DNA from: Rugalucina vietnamica
Taxonomy: Eukaryota; Mollusca; Bivalvia; Lucinida; Lucinidae
DNA: 64,000 bases
Reading direction: 5' to 3'
NCBI GenBank assembly: GCA_964017185.1
Contig: OZ024869.1
Span: 57,190,761 to 57,254,760, forward strand
Position 1 is the stretch's first letter; every line of letters begins with the position of its first letter. Positions 37,201-51,297 of this stretch are shown here, piece after piece. The notes below the pieces were generated by a model. It did not search any database, was not told the DNA's origin, and worked only from the letters and a program-made list of their open reading frames with translations. A program made the translations under genes and the position numbers.

Positions 37201-40200
37201 TTTGAATATTTTTGTAATATACATGTATATTGCCCTAGGGTTGGGGCAGACTGACCCCTGGGGTCCATTTTTTTTTCAGAATCATAAATCTTCAGTCCAT
37301 TTGCCAATTTCCTGCACGTCATTCCCGTCAAAGGACATTTTAAGAGTTTTCCCATTCAAATGCATGGGTGACATATGTTGACCTTGTCGTAAAATAGGCC
37401 ATGGTTATCACAGGGTCATGATTTATAAACACATTGTAGTACTTTATTCCCCGATGCCTCATGCAAAGTTTTTGTTGAAATCGGTCCAGTGGTTCCAGAG
37501 AAGAAGATTTTGAGGGGGTTTCACTATATATTGGCATGACGGCCGTCATGGTCATGTGACCTGGATTATTTATAAACACTTTCGTCCCCCCTATAAAATT
37601 TGTCTTTGATTGGCCAAGCGGTTTCAGAGAAGAAGATCTTTGAAAATTGTGGACGAAGGACAGACGCCGGATCATGGCCATTCATAAGCTCTCATTGTGA
37701 GCCTAAACGGCTCAGTTGAGCTAACCAACCAGAGGACCAATGGTCCTGTAAACGCTCACCTGAGATCTGCTGCATATACCAATAAATATGTTTGAATATT
37801 ATGGTAAATAACCCCAGTGCAGGGACAGATGAAGCCCTTGGGCCATTTTCTTTTTTCAGAATAATCAATATTCTGTCCATTTGCCAATTTCCTGCCGGTT
37901 TTCCCTTCAAATGACATTTTAAGAGTTTTCCCCGCGACATATGTTAACCTTGTCGTAAAATAGGTCAAGGTCTTCACAGGGTCATGATTTATATACACAT
38001 TGTAGTACTTTAGCCATCGATGCTTCATGCCAAGTTTTGTTGAAATCGGTCCACCGGTTCCGGAGAAGAAGATTTTTGGGGCGATATATTGCCCCGGGGT
38101 GGAGGCATATGAGCCTCTTGGGTCCTTTTTTCAGAATCATTAATATTCAGTCCCACTGCCCATTTTCTGCAAGACTTTCACTTTAAATGACATTTTAAAA
38201 GTTTTCCTCATTCAAATGCATTGACGACCTATATTGACCTTGCCGTAAAATAGGTCAAGGTCATCACAGGGTCATGATTTATATATACATTGTAGTGCTT
38301 GAGCCATAGATGCTTCATGCCAAGTTTCGTTGAAATCGGTCTACCGGTTCTGGAGAATAAGATTTTTGAAGGGTTTTTACCATATATGGGCATGGCAGCC
38401 ATCTTGGTCATGTGACCTGGATTTCTCATATACTAATTGGTTCCCCTTTCCTATAGAGGCGTCATATAAAATTTAGCTTTGGTTGGGCAAGCGGTTTTAG
38501 AGAAGAAGATCTTTGAAAATCGTGGACAACGAACGGATGGACGACGACGACGGACAGACGCCGGGTGCCTGCTTATCCTATAAGCTCACCTGTGAGTCTT
38601 CGGCTCAGGTGAGCTAAAATGCAGATAATGCAACAAATAAAATGCGTTCAACTGTACTTTTAGGTGCTCTACTGTAAATGGAAAACAATTGGTTTACTTT
38701 CTTTTATTTTCTCAGGGATGCCGGCTGAAACAGCCACTGCTATTTGCTGTATGACAATGGGTGGTGTTCTTGAAAGATTTCCCGGCCTCAAAGTTTGCTT
38801 TGCGCATGGAGGTATGCCGTTGTGCTGGTCACGATGTAAGGGTTCAATGCCGGTTGCTTGGCTTGCGCAAAGAAGGAATTCTGGGCTGTCAGCCATAAAT
38901 TTCTTGAAGGTTTGAAACGAATGCGCACTTGACGTTGGTAAACCAATCATTAAGGGGAGGAACCAATGACATATCGACAGATGCCCATAATTTCCAGAAT
39001 CCACGAAAGTAAAACATTACATTTTATCTTTAGACAAGGTCTCTGGACTTAATTTCAGAGAAAAACACAAACTCTACGAGGTTGAAATTGTAGTTAGTTC
39101 ACGGTTCCATTTCCAAAGGCATTCGCCGGCCAAACAAGTGATCATTAGGGCACAATGAACGGTAAAGAGACAGTTTGGCTTGTACGTTATTTTCCAGGTG
39201 GTGCCTTTCCATTCACAGTTGGTCGAATAGAGCACGGTTACAACGTGAGGCCAGATCTGTGTGCTACTAACTGCAAAACAAGTCCTAGAAATTTCCTTGG
39301 CAAGTTTTATACGGATGCACTAGTACACGATCCTCGGGCGCTAGATTTGTTAGTGGATGTTATTGGAGAGGTATCATTTGCTAATGTAACACACTTTTAT
39401 GAAATTAACCAAACACCTTTATTTTAGGTAAATAAAATTAATGGTGTGGTAATTTTGGGGCCTTTTTTAAGCGGTGTCTCAAGTACATTAACAATCCACT
39501 GGTGTGTTAAAAGTCGACCATTAATGATTTAGTTTAGAAGTTAAACAATACATCTGAATTATTTCGGTCAGTGGGTTAGAAAATCTTTTAATTCGGTGTT
39601 CCGTTGCTAATTTGCTAATAATAAAAATGGAAATGATCGTTTGTCTCTCACTAATGAGAAGGAATATCGTTATTACGATGGTTGACCAGGCCAATTCTAG
39701 CTCTACACTGTCGGTTGCAAGTATCATGGAATCTGCTGGTGGCCAATTGGTCTTTGCTTTGTATTCTTTGCGCTTTCTTTCAGCTTCACAGATTTTTTTT
39801 TTCATAGAGAGCTGCTCCTTTGTTAATGAGACCTCGACACTTTGATCGCTCCGGTGCAGTCTGTTCCCCTGACCCCATTGGTATTTCAGAGTCTTCAGGG
39901 AAGCTTTGAGGGTGTCTTTGTAGCTTTTCTTCTGGCCACCTTGAGAGCGCTTTCCCATAGACAACATTCGTTGGAAGTCGCGCATTAGGCATTCTTATAA
40001 CATGGTCTGAATCTTGCATTTCAGCTACCATCTGCTTGTATAGAGTCCTTAAAATGTAATTTCTTTCCCCAGACCACCAGGGACTGAAATGACCTCCCTG
40101 ACTCTCGGTTTTCCACCGCTGAAATGTCAGATGATTGTGTGTCCAAGTTCGCTTCACTCGTGCGTTCTAGGGACTAATTTCTCCCCCATCCGAACCCCCT

Positions 40201-43200
40201 GGTGAAATAATGTCATCTGGCCAGTAAACTATTCGGATTCAGATTCAGCATGACGATGATATACTGTACAGGTCTCACATGTATACAGGAGGCTTGGCAG
40301 TACCACAGCCTTGCAGGCTTGATGTCAAGTTTGATTCCATTTCACTCCTAGACATTTGCACGGAGTCTTCCGAATGCCACCCTGGCTTTTGCAATTCTGG
40401 CAGTGGCCTCTTTCATCAATGGAGAGAGTGCTTCACAGTTAGGCGAATTTATCAACAACTTTTAAGTTTTTGTCCATTAACTTTGGTGGTTGGTTCATTG
40501 TATGTTACCAGGTTCTGGTTGGTGTACAACCTGTTGTATTTTTGTGCTGATTGTGAGATCAAAGTTACCACATGACTGTGAGACGATCCATGGCTCTATG
40601 CATTTTTGCCTCTGAGCTGACATTCTTATCCACATCATGCAGCTCATCTAGCACATCATACTGCATCTTACTTTTGGCTTGCAACCTAAGGTTGAATATG
40701 TTGCCATCAAAACGGTACCTGATTGGAAAACCAGTTTCACTGTCATAAAAGCATCCATGAGCATGGCAAAAACATCATGCTGAACATTGTTGGTGCCATA
40801 ACACAGCCCTGTTTGACCCCATTCGTTACCTCAAAGGGTTCAGAATAGTAAATTTTCCGTTTTTGGATGGTGACGTTCCTCGTCGTGCTTCTTATGGTGT
40901 ATACATTTCGCAGCTTATTAGGTTTGCTAGAGTCTGCAATCATGTTAGAGACTTCAACGCTCGAAATAAATGTTAAACGGCCAAACTTCTCCAACAGGGC
41001 TATCGGTATCATAAACTTCGAAAAACCTTTTCTAAATTTTATCGTAGACACTATTAATTGCTTTCCAAATATAATGTTGGGTTAAAGACGCTTTTAAGTG
41101 AGGGCCTTTCGGAACCTGAATTTTATGGTGACTTGGTTTACAAATTTAAGAAACTTATAGGAAGTAATGATTTTTCTTTTCAGTTCAAAAAAATCATAAC
41201 ACGTTACAGACGTATAGGTTATAACTTGAATGTTATGCGACAGTCTGCATGCTTAGTTTTTAACCCAATCATGGTTGATAACTACGCTGCCTTCTTTAAT
41301 TGCACGCCGGTGGGTCGGGCGTAAGACTCTATGATGGCCCCGACTTAAAGCTATTCATTTTAGTTGGTTGGGGCCGGAGCTTCTTGTCTGTTGCTTGGCC
41401 CACCGGGGTCCAACTGGTGTTTTTCTTTTGCTCCGGAGTTAGTAGGTTATTCGGCGCCCAGGGGTATCTCCAACGTCGGACAGCTTACTCAATCTGTGAG
41501 TCCTGGTTTTTGATTCATCAGGATGTTTATCGTGATTTATTTGTTTGTTCTTGATGATTCATTGACTAGTTAGAGATTCACCACGAGGACCGAAGAACTA
41601 ACTAAATGTTATAAACCACTGCAGAAGCTGAGGGTGAGGTTATGGCCATGTAAAACCGGTTTAAGCCCGCCAGTAACTTTGTGTTACTGATCGTTCCAAG
41701 GCGATACTTCTGTGGTGGTTCTTTTTGTTTTATGTCTTGGTGTTTAAATTTTTGTGCTGTTGGCGCCTTGTGTATGTTTTCATATTTTTAGTTAAGTTAA
41801 CGTAACTGAGTGGCCACCTATTGGGAAAATAGCTGCTCATTCGGCTTACGATATGTTTTCATGGTATAAGTACCTGATTGTTAGTTTGTTTGTTTTTTTC
41901 CACCTTGGTTTTTGGAGTGGGAATCTTTTTCTGATTACGCCTTTTCCTGATCTTTGCCTACTTGTACTTTCTACATCATTTTGCACTCGTGCCTGAATGC
42001 CATCATGAAATTGCCGCACCACTGCTATGAATCTCGGTGGACAGCCAAACTTGGCCATGATTTTCCAGTCCATCATGACTAACTTTGGTGAGGTCGACAA
42101 ACGTCATGTTTAGATCTACATTCTGTTCTTGGCATTTCTCCTGAAGCTGTCTTGCTGGGAAGATCCCTCTGTCTTTTCTGAATCCACATTGAATTTCTGG
42201 GATAAGTTGCGTCTGATCAAGATTAACATTCAGGCGCTTTAACAATTTTTTTTCCAGTATCTTCCCAGCAATGGATAGGAGGTAGATGCCTCTGTGGTTG
42301 TCACTGACTTGGGGATTTCCTTTCCGCTTGTATACATGTAGGTGTATTATGGATGCATCCTTAAATTCTTGTGGGATATCCTCCTTCCTCTACATACAGT
42401 GAAACAACTCTTGAGTGTTATAACTTGAATGTTATGCGACAGTCTGCATGCTTAGTTTTTAACCCAATCATGGTTGATAACTATGCGGCCTTCTTTAATT
42501 GCACGCCGGTGGGTCGGGCGTCAGACTCTGTGATGGTCCCGACTTAAAGCTATTCATTTTAGTTGGCTGGGGCCGGAGCTTCTTGTCTGTTGCTTGGCCC
42601 ACCGGGGTCCAACTGGTGTTTTTCTTTTGCTCCGGAGTTAGTAAGTTATTCGGCGCCCAGGGATCTCCATCGTAGGGCAGCTTACTCAATCTGTGAGTCC
42701 TGGTTTTTTATTCACAAGAATGTTTATCATATTTATTTGTTTGTTCTTGATGATTCATTGACTAGTTAGAGATTCACCACGAGGACCGAAGAACTAACTA
42801 AATGTTATGAACCACTGCAAAAGCTTAGGGTGAGGTTATGGCCATGTAAACTCAGACTACCCTTAAAATGAAAGTGGTATGAAATTTCCATAGAGAATTG
42901 ATGGTGTGTAAGTTTGCTCGTGCAAAACTGTTAAAATGGCAAGAAATTTCCAATCGACCTTAGAAATGATTAAACATGATGACTATCATGCACTTTTGCA
43001 ACTTTTGAAAATTTTGTGAAATCAGTTCTTAGGGACTTTTTATCACTTTGGTTTTTAGGATAGTGTGGTTTAAAGAACAGCTGTTGCATAATTTCAAATG
43101 ATGCATAATTTCAAAACAAGTGGCAAATGATAGGGCAATAAAACTGCTAATACGTATATCATATAATTCAAAACTTGATTAATTATCGATTGCCTTCAAA

Positions 43201-46200
43201 GTTTGACTCCTAACTTTTTGACCAGTATATATAGCAGATCTCAGGTGAGCTTTTACAGGACCATTGGTCCTCTGGTTGGTTATGGGGGCCGGGTGGCTAC
43301 CTAGCTAGGTAAGAGCTAGAAATCTTGCTTTTCATGTATGTTTATTAATTTTATATGATGGGTTGTGTTATCTTTTTTCCACTGGTATTTGGCTCTAGAT
43401 TTTAAGCTTGGTTCTATCAATTTATGGGATGTGTTTTCACTCTTAAAACTTGTTTGAAGTTTCCCTGTGTCTGGTCCAACCCCACCTATAGAATCTGTTA
43501 GTCAATTGATGTCTTGTATATACAGTATTGTAAATCTTCATTATTTATCAAGTTGTGTGATTTCCCCATATATGAAGGCTCTAGAGAAAATAAACTGTAG
43601 TTCGCTATCTACGTTGACATAATTTGTCTTAGCATTTGCTGTTATACAGGATCGTGTTGAACATTTCGTAACAACATCGTGAGGGTCTGACTATTTCGTT
43701 ACAGGATCTTGTTATATGCGGCTCTGACTGTTTCGCTACAGGATCGTATTATATGCGGCTCTGACTATTTCGTTACAAGATCGTGTTATATGCGGCTCTG
43801 ACTATTTCGTTACTGGATCGTATTATATGCGACTCTGACTACATGTATTTCGTTACAAGATCGTGTTATATGCGGCTCTGACTATTTCGTTACAGGATCG
43901 TGTTATATGCGGCTCTGACTAGTTCGTTACAGGATCGTGTTATATGCGGATCTGACTATTTCGTTACAGGATCTTGTTATATGCGGCTCTGACTATTTCG
44001 TTACAAGATCGTGTTATATGCGGCTCTGACTATTTCGTAACAGGATCGTGTTATATGCGGATCTGACTATTTCCTTTTTATTTATACATTATTTAAAGAG
44101 GAGAGCACATTTAGCTGAAATAAGCTAGTCTACCATGTGTCCCTCTAAAACATATATACATATATTTACAAACATGCATAGTAAAACAATAAAAATATTA
44201 AAGGTATGTTTAAAATATTTAAAAAAAAATAATTACAGTGAGATGTTTTAAAGGCACATAAAACATATGATTGTGTCAGCTCATTTAAAACATGATTGTA
44301 CCAAAGCACAAAATATGATGTTAAGTTATTGCACCAAAAGATAAAAAATAAAAGCATATACAGTTTAAACATGAGACTTGATGTTTCTTTTAAAAGCATT
44401 AAGTGACGTTGATTTTCTAACTGATTCAGGCAATTGGTTCCAAAGCCTAGGTGCTGTTGAGGAAAATGAACGGTCGAATATCGTCGTTTTCGATCTTGGT
44501 ATCATTGATCTTGGTATCGATAATGTGCCATTTGAAGATGATCGTAGCGTACGAGTATGAGTCTGTGATACAGGAATTAGTAGGTCAGATACGTAGGACG
44601 GAGTAAGGTTATTTAAAGCTTTATAAGTAAGTACCGCTTTGTTATAATTATGGCGTTTCTTTATGGGTGCCCAGCCTAGTTCCTGAAACATGTCAGCGGA
44701 TGCCGTATCGAAATTAGTGTTCAGAATTATACGCGCTGCTCTCTTTTGTAGTTTTAATATACGACTGATCTAAGTTATTTTTCGATGTCGCACCCCATGT
44801 ACAGGAGCCGTAATCAATTAACGGAAGAACGTAACCCCAGGAGCCGTAATCAATTAACGGAAGAATGTAACCCTGGTAATATACTTTTTGGGCTTCAACT
44901 GAGATGTAATTTGAGAGCTGTCTCAGAAGTGATATTTTAGATGATAGTGTTGTACATAAATCTTGTTATATGCGGCTCTGACTATTTCGTTACAGGATCG
45001 TGTATATGCGGGTCTGAATATTTTGTTACAAGATTTTGCTATGTGAGGGTCAGACTATATCGTTACAGGATCTTGTTATAGACATTTTTCACTTTTGAAC
45101 GTAAATGCTGCTGGCGCTTGCGGTTACGACTTTGTGTGTGATGGGCGACGACTCGTGAGGGCATATTTGAGACGAAGGCGAGGGGCTATATGAAGAATTA
45201 CTTAGTCAAAACTACCAACAGCCCACCGGAGGTGTATTAAATGAGACACGCAAAAAACGAAATTGTCCAAGACGCCTAGCTGAATAGTTCAGTAGGTAGA
45301 GAGTAAGACATAGAATCGAAAGGTCCTGGGTTCGAGTCCGGGTAGGACAAAAATTATTTTTCCTTTTCTTTGTTTCTTCCTTTTTTCGCACCTGTGAATT
45401 TAAAGCTTAAAAAATTAAAAAGAAATAAAAACAAAGGAAAAAAGAAAATAAAATTTTATCTATTGGCAAATGCAAGAATCACAAAATGCAATGCTGCATT
45501 TAATACTAAAATCGTAAGTTTCTGGATTAAACTGTCTAGTGAGAAGGCAGACCGCATGTATAGGTTTTTTATAGGTCTTGTTGGAAGCCGAGATATTGAT
45601 CGTCATTAGGTACAGATAATGTGGATAGGATAAGCTGACCGCCTCTTATGACTAAAAAATTACGCAAGCGTCCCCCGTGGCCGAGCAGTTCAGAGCGCTG
45701 TTTCATAATCACTTAATCATCTCACCGTTGTGTCTGGTGTGAGTTCGAGACCCACAATGGCCACATGTGAGACAGGCCAAGTTCTGTTTGCGGGTGTGCC
45801 AGGCGGTTTTTCTCGGGGTACTCCCGTTTTCGCCCCACCTACTGTTTGGCGCTTTTCATATGAGCTGAAATAATCTTGAAAGGGACGTAAAACTGAATTT
45901 TAACAAATACACAAGACACCAAATCAAAAAGTATAGTCACGGTACATGTTCAGATATATGTGTATTACGTATTAGATGTAAAACTACAGTTTCACGTGCT
46001 ATCTCGTGAGCGAACGATGTTTATTTTGTCGATGTCTCGTTTTGAGCCCATTCGACAGTAGGAAGAGCGATTGGGGCAATACCCTACATGTAGCTACAAT
46101 ATGCCTAGCCACACAACTGTTTTTGTTAATTGTAGACTTTCAACAGTATTTCTGCCATATCGAGTGCGATGGTTACGATATGCGTGTTGTTTCACCTGGT

Positions 46201-47733
46201 TGAATTCAAATAAATAAATTAAAATCAAACTAACACAATTATATTATTTTCATGAGTTTCTAAAGTGTTTCCGTAGAGGACGCATAGTGTTTCAGTCGCC
46301 CCATAGTTTACTTTTGATGTTCGCCATTTTCACATACACGTAGAAGCAATTTTGGACACTACACATTCTGTCAAAGTGCACAAATTATTCATTTGTTTCA
46401 CAAATAATGGTGTATACAGTCTTCACATTGATACGTGTTTTCTTAAGATAATTGCCTCGTGTATTGTCCCTTTTAACAGAATGGACGCTGGTCTTGTTTG
46501 GAAAGAGCTAGTAATTTTGTTTTTTATGCCTGTTGTTAAATTGCTTGTGATGTGTTGCACCGCCATGTCTCTCCCGCCTGGTGTCTATGTTAGGATGGGA
46601 AATTTAATTGTATAGATTCTTGGTCATTCTATTGTTACTTGATTACAGATAAGGGTCTCATTGTGCTCATTTCTGATCATAATGATGCGTTTTTATACAA
46701 TTTTCGGCCCGTTAAAGATTATTTTAGTTCATATGAGACGGGTAAATCAGTAACAGGAGGAAAAGAGGAGAACCCTGAGAAAACGAACTTGCACACCCAC
46801 AAGCAGAACTTGGTTTTGTGTCACCCTTGATTGTAAGACTGATCAATTGGGCAGCAACCTAAGGCGAAGAGTTCATTGTCTTGGTGTTGGTAGTTGCCAA
46901 AGCGATATTGCTGCGCTGAAGGTTGTTTTAATCCATTTTATCACATGTTGTGTGATGTTGCATCAATCTTTGTTGTAAGGACTTTGATTGTATCGCAAGC
47001 ATATACGATGGTGCTGACACTGATAGACAATACCCGAATACACATATTCATGTACAGTATACCACGCAGACATTTCACGTGTCCATTTACCGACCTTTTA
47101 TACAAACGTACCGCCATTCATGATTCTAATATATATACATGTAACAGGGGAAATTTAATTGTGTTGTGTTTGGCTATTGAAATTTTGTCCTAGGGCCCAT
47201 CGACAAAACAAAGATCATATCAAGCCGGATCAGTTATCAAACCACATTGCAGCTTGGAAAGCCGAACGCAGTTGGTGTTAAGGGCATGCGTTCTTTTGTC
47301 CTTTTTTAACATTTAAAAGTACGATTTCTATCATGATAAAGTTTATACTGAACCTATTAAGCAAGCCTCTATGGTGCAGTGGTTATTTCACGTGCCTTAT
47401 AAACCAGAGATGGCAGGTTTGATCCGGGTCTTCTTGCGTCTGTCGGATGAGACTATAAACTGAGGTCTCGTTTCCATATGACCTTTGCTGTTGGATTAAC
47501 GCTCAAATCAACAAACCGATTCAATTTATTATTTATTTAAATTCAGATTGAGTACGAAGCTTATGTGCTTATATGCTTGCCCGATTCCGGACGCAAAGAT
47601 GGGTCCGAATGAGTAAGGTTGAGAATGATCAAATGTTGTAGATCTGCCGTCAGCATGTGTAATACATGTGCACTAAAACGGCACCCTATATCATGACGAT
47701 ATCATTACAAAACCTTATCAAGCAAAATACAGT

Positions 47734-47770
<37 letters not shown>

Positions 47771-49762
47771 TTGAAAAAAAAAATGAAAATTTTCAATTCA
47801 ACAGTTTTGATATTTTCTTATTTGTTCAAAACATAGATTGTGGACACAAGATAGAACGAATACTCACAATCTATGTTTTCAGAAGCATAGACAACCTAAG
47901 TTGTCCTTGTCTTATAATAGGTTAATGTAATCCCTGGGTCATATATAGACTTTGTAGATGCTTCATGCCAAGTTTCAAAATCATAGGCCTTTTGGTTCTG
48001 AAGAAGAACAATTTTAAAGGTTTTTTTCAATTTATAGCCATGGCGGCCATTTTGGTCAAGTTACCTTGACCATTAATACAAACTTTCGTTCCCCTTCCAC
48101 GAAGTTTGGCTTTGATCGGCCATGCGGTTGCAGAGAAGATGTTTAAATATTATAGTCATATACATGTATATATCCCCCCAGGCAGGAGCTGACAACCACC
48201 CGGGTCTTAATGTTTTCATAAAAATAAATCTGCCCATTTGTATTATCATAGCAAGTTTCCACCCTTTTAATTACATTTAACTAATTTCCCCATTTAAATG
48301 CATGGGCGACCTACATGTAAGTTGATCTTACCGTAAAATAGGTCAAGGTCATCCCAGCGAAATGATTTATACAAACTTTGTAGTGCTTTTAATATTGTTT
48401 GATGCTTCATGCCAAGTTACAAAATCATAGGCCTTCTGGTTCTGGAGAAGAAACATTTTAACGGTTTTTGCTATTTATAGCCAAGGCGGCCATCTTGGTC
48501 ATGTGACCTGGTCCATTTATGCAAATTTCGTTCCCCCTTCCTAAGAATGCTCCGCAAACAGTTTTAACTTTGATTGGCCAAGCTGTTTCAGAGAAGAAGA
48601 TCATGGTAATTGTTGACAGACGACGACGGACGGACGACGGGGCATGGCCATCCTATAAGCTCACCGGGCTCATGTGAGCTAAAACTAGATATACCCCTGC
48701 ATACTCAAGTTTTGCCTTATAAAAGCGTTGTTCAATGGGGTAAACATGTCATGGACATGTTATCCTGATTAGGATAACAGACCATGCTCGATATTACTTA
48801 AAATGTTTCAAAACGTTGTAAGGCGTAGAATAAAAAAACACTGCACATAAAATTAAAGATCAACTAAATGTTTCAAATCGTAAATCTTGCCATGTTTACA
48901 TGTAAAAGGAATTCTGTGTGTTCACGAAAAACATGTGAAATGTAGCTAAACAGAGCCAATGTACGTATATACATGCACCAGTATGTTGAAAGTCACATGG
49001 CGATAACAAATAGTTGATAGTTGTTTTCCCACCAACAGTTATCGTCATATGCAGACGGGATCTCGGTTTATAGTGTCACCATAAAGCCATGGGCAGCTCA
49101 GAATTGAACAAGCGATCCCTAGTTATACACACGAGTGTCAAAAAATAATATTCTGCACTGGAAGCTGTTTTATTCGCGCCAAGCATTTGTAAGGCCGACT
49201 CGCGTTGAACGCGTAATGTATCTTTAATGGCAATCATGACAGTTGATGATGCGATTTTGTAAACATGTCGTGTCAAAGGCCACTTCTGGTTCATTGTTCA
49301 ATTAGAATCAGACAGTTAAACGGGAAGACAACAATAATCATTGTTACCATTGCATATGATAACATTGTTTACGATTTATATGTTTAATTGCTGTCTGGAT
49401 TTCTTTATTTTTGCATTTTACCAATGCATATAGGTTTTAAGTTTTTATTTTTTTTTGTTTTGTCCCAGTCAACATTTTTTTCAGTCATGTCGGGACGGAG
49501 CCAACGCTTCCTGGGTTTAACCAGTTAGTAAGGAGTTAATGTGTCTTGCTCAAGGACACAACACGGCTGGCGCCTGTGGGGATCGAACCCAGGACCTCTC
49601 AGGAGTCAGACGCCCTACCACTACGCCACCGCGCTCCCTAATAATTTTGTACCAGTCTTATATCAACTACATGTACGTATTTATTCTCGACATGTGATTT
49701 TACGAAGCGACTGACTGAACCACTGCGACATGAAGTCATCTACGGAACTTGCGTGCGCGCGC

Positions 49763-49793
<31 letters not shown>

Positions 49794-51248
49794 TGTGTGT
49801 GTGCTCGCATAAAGAATATTGTCGTCCTGTTTTAGGGTAAGCAAGATACGTTATGAAAAACGAACTGTATGTTTCTCAGTCTATAAACATTCATTTTCTT
49901 GAAAATGATTCTGTTTTAGTTTGAAGTTTAATTATACTCGTATTTATTTGAATTCACCCAGATAAACATCACGCATAGTTCAAGAGAATAAAGGAGGATC
50001 AGAAAGAAAGCCTTTGACTTTGAAAAAACATCCCAAAAATCGTAATTATCGCATTCAAAATGCTGAAATACTGTGGAAGGTCTACAAAACCTCAACTTAT
50101 TTCTATGTCTATGCAAAATTGTAGCTAGGATATCGCACTTATGACTTGCAGATGATTGTCTAATGGACTCAAAACGAAACATCAACCGTATAAATAACAT
50201 CAAGATTTCGAGTATCTGTTTGAAGTACATGTATAAACATGCCAAAATAAATTATGTTCTCTCACGAGACAGCACGTGGAACTGTAGGTCTTACACCTAA
50301 TAAATATACATATATCTTTACATGTACACTATACAGTGTACTGTTTGAGTTAGTGCCTACGTCCGCGGAAAACAATTTTAAGTCGTTCAGGGTGGCTATC
50401 CTTATCCTAGCCACATTGTGCCTGTACAAGCCTTCAGTATATTCATATTTTCATGTCTCCCAGAAAGAAATATTGACGCGAGGATAGATCAGCTCTTATA
50501 CCAAAAATACGATCGAGCTCCCAATACAAGAGAAAACATGGGCTGCCGTCTCAAACTTCAATTCCTTTACGATTTAAGAATTTAATGTAGTAGGGCATTT
50601 CATGATTCTTGCATTTGCCAAAAATATAATCTGCTGATAATATATGTTTTATTTCCAAAGCTTTTTTGTCACAAGAGAGACAAATAAAGAAAAGAAAAAT
50701 GTGATGCGTCCGGGACTCGAACCCAGCACCTTTCGCTTTCAATTCCAAGCACGCTAGCTACTGAGCTACAGAGCTAGACGTCCTACGCTATAGCATTTAT
50801 TGCATGTCTTATTTAATTCGTCTTCGTCGGGCTATTGGTAGTTTTGACTAAGTAATTCTTCATATCGTCCCTCGTCTTCGTCTCAAATATGCCCTCACGA
50901 GTCGTTCCCCATCACACGGAAAGTCATAACCGCAAGCGCCAGCAGCAGTTACGTTCAAAAGTGAAAAATGTCTTATATGCGGCTCTGACTATTTCGTTAC
51001 AGGATCGTGTTATATGCGTGTCTAAATATTTCGTTACAGGACCGTGTTATATGCGGGTCTGAATATTTCGTTACAAGATCGTGTTATATGCGGCTCTGAC
51101 TATTTCGTTAAAGGATCGTGTTATATGCGGATCTGACTATTTCGTTACAGGATCGTATTATATGCGGGTCTGACTATCCCTTTCCTCTCGGAGAACACCA
51201 CCCTGGGAAACTTATAGAATCCTCTGATCTGGCCGACGAAGTCAAGGT

Positions 51249-51297
<49 letters not shown>

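Larger units (their letters stand above)
45081..50972. mobile_element. 5.9-kb long-TIR element inserted in the acceptor array
   Basis: Starts GACATTTTTCACTTTTGAAC and ends with its reverse complement. It is flanked by the direct 5-bp TTATA (45076-45080 and 50973-50977), and rejoining there restores a normal 37-bp unit. Imperfect TIRs extend inward more than 500 bp. Shared blocks include GAAGAATTACTTAGTCAAAA, the tRNA-like modules and GGCAAATGCAAGAATCA. There is no transposase and no long ORF, and the interior has collected SINEs and a 450-bp-family copy. Non-autonomous foldback-type element. Confidence 0.85.

Noticed and set aside
38664-38915. Start codon and separate ORF over exon 6 (likewise 39155-39427 over exon 7)
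   Set aside because: The methionines lie in intron sequence; family homology begins and ends exactly at consensus splice sites.
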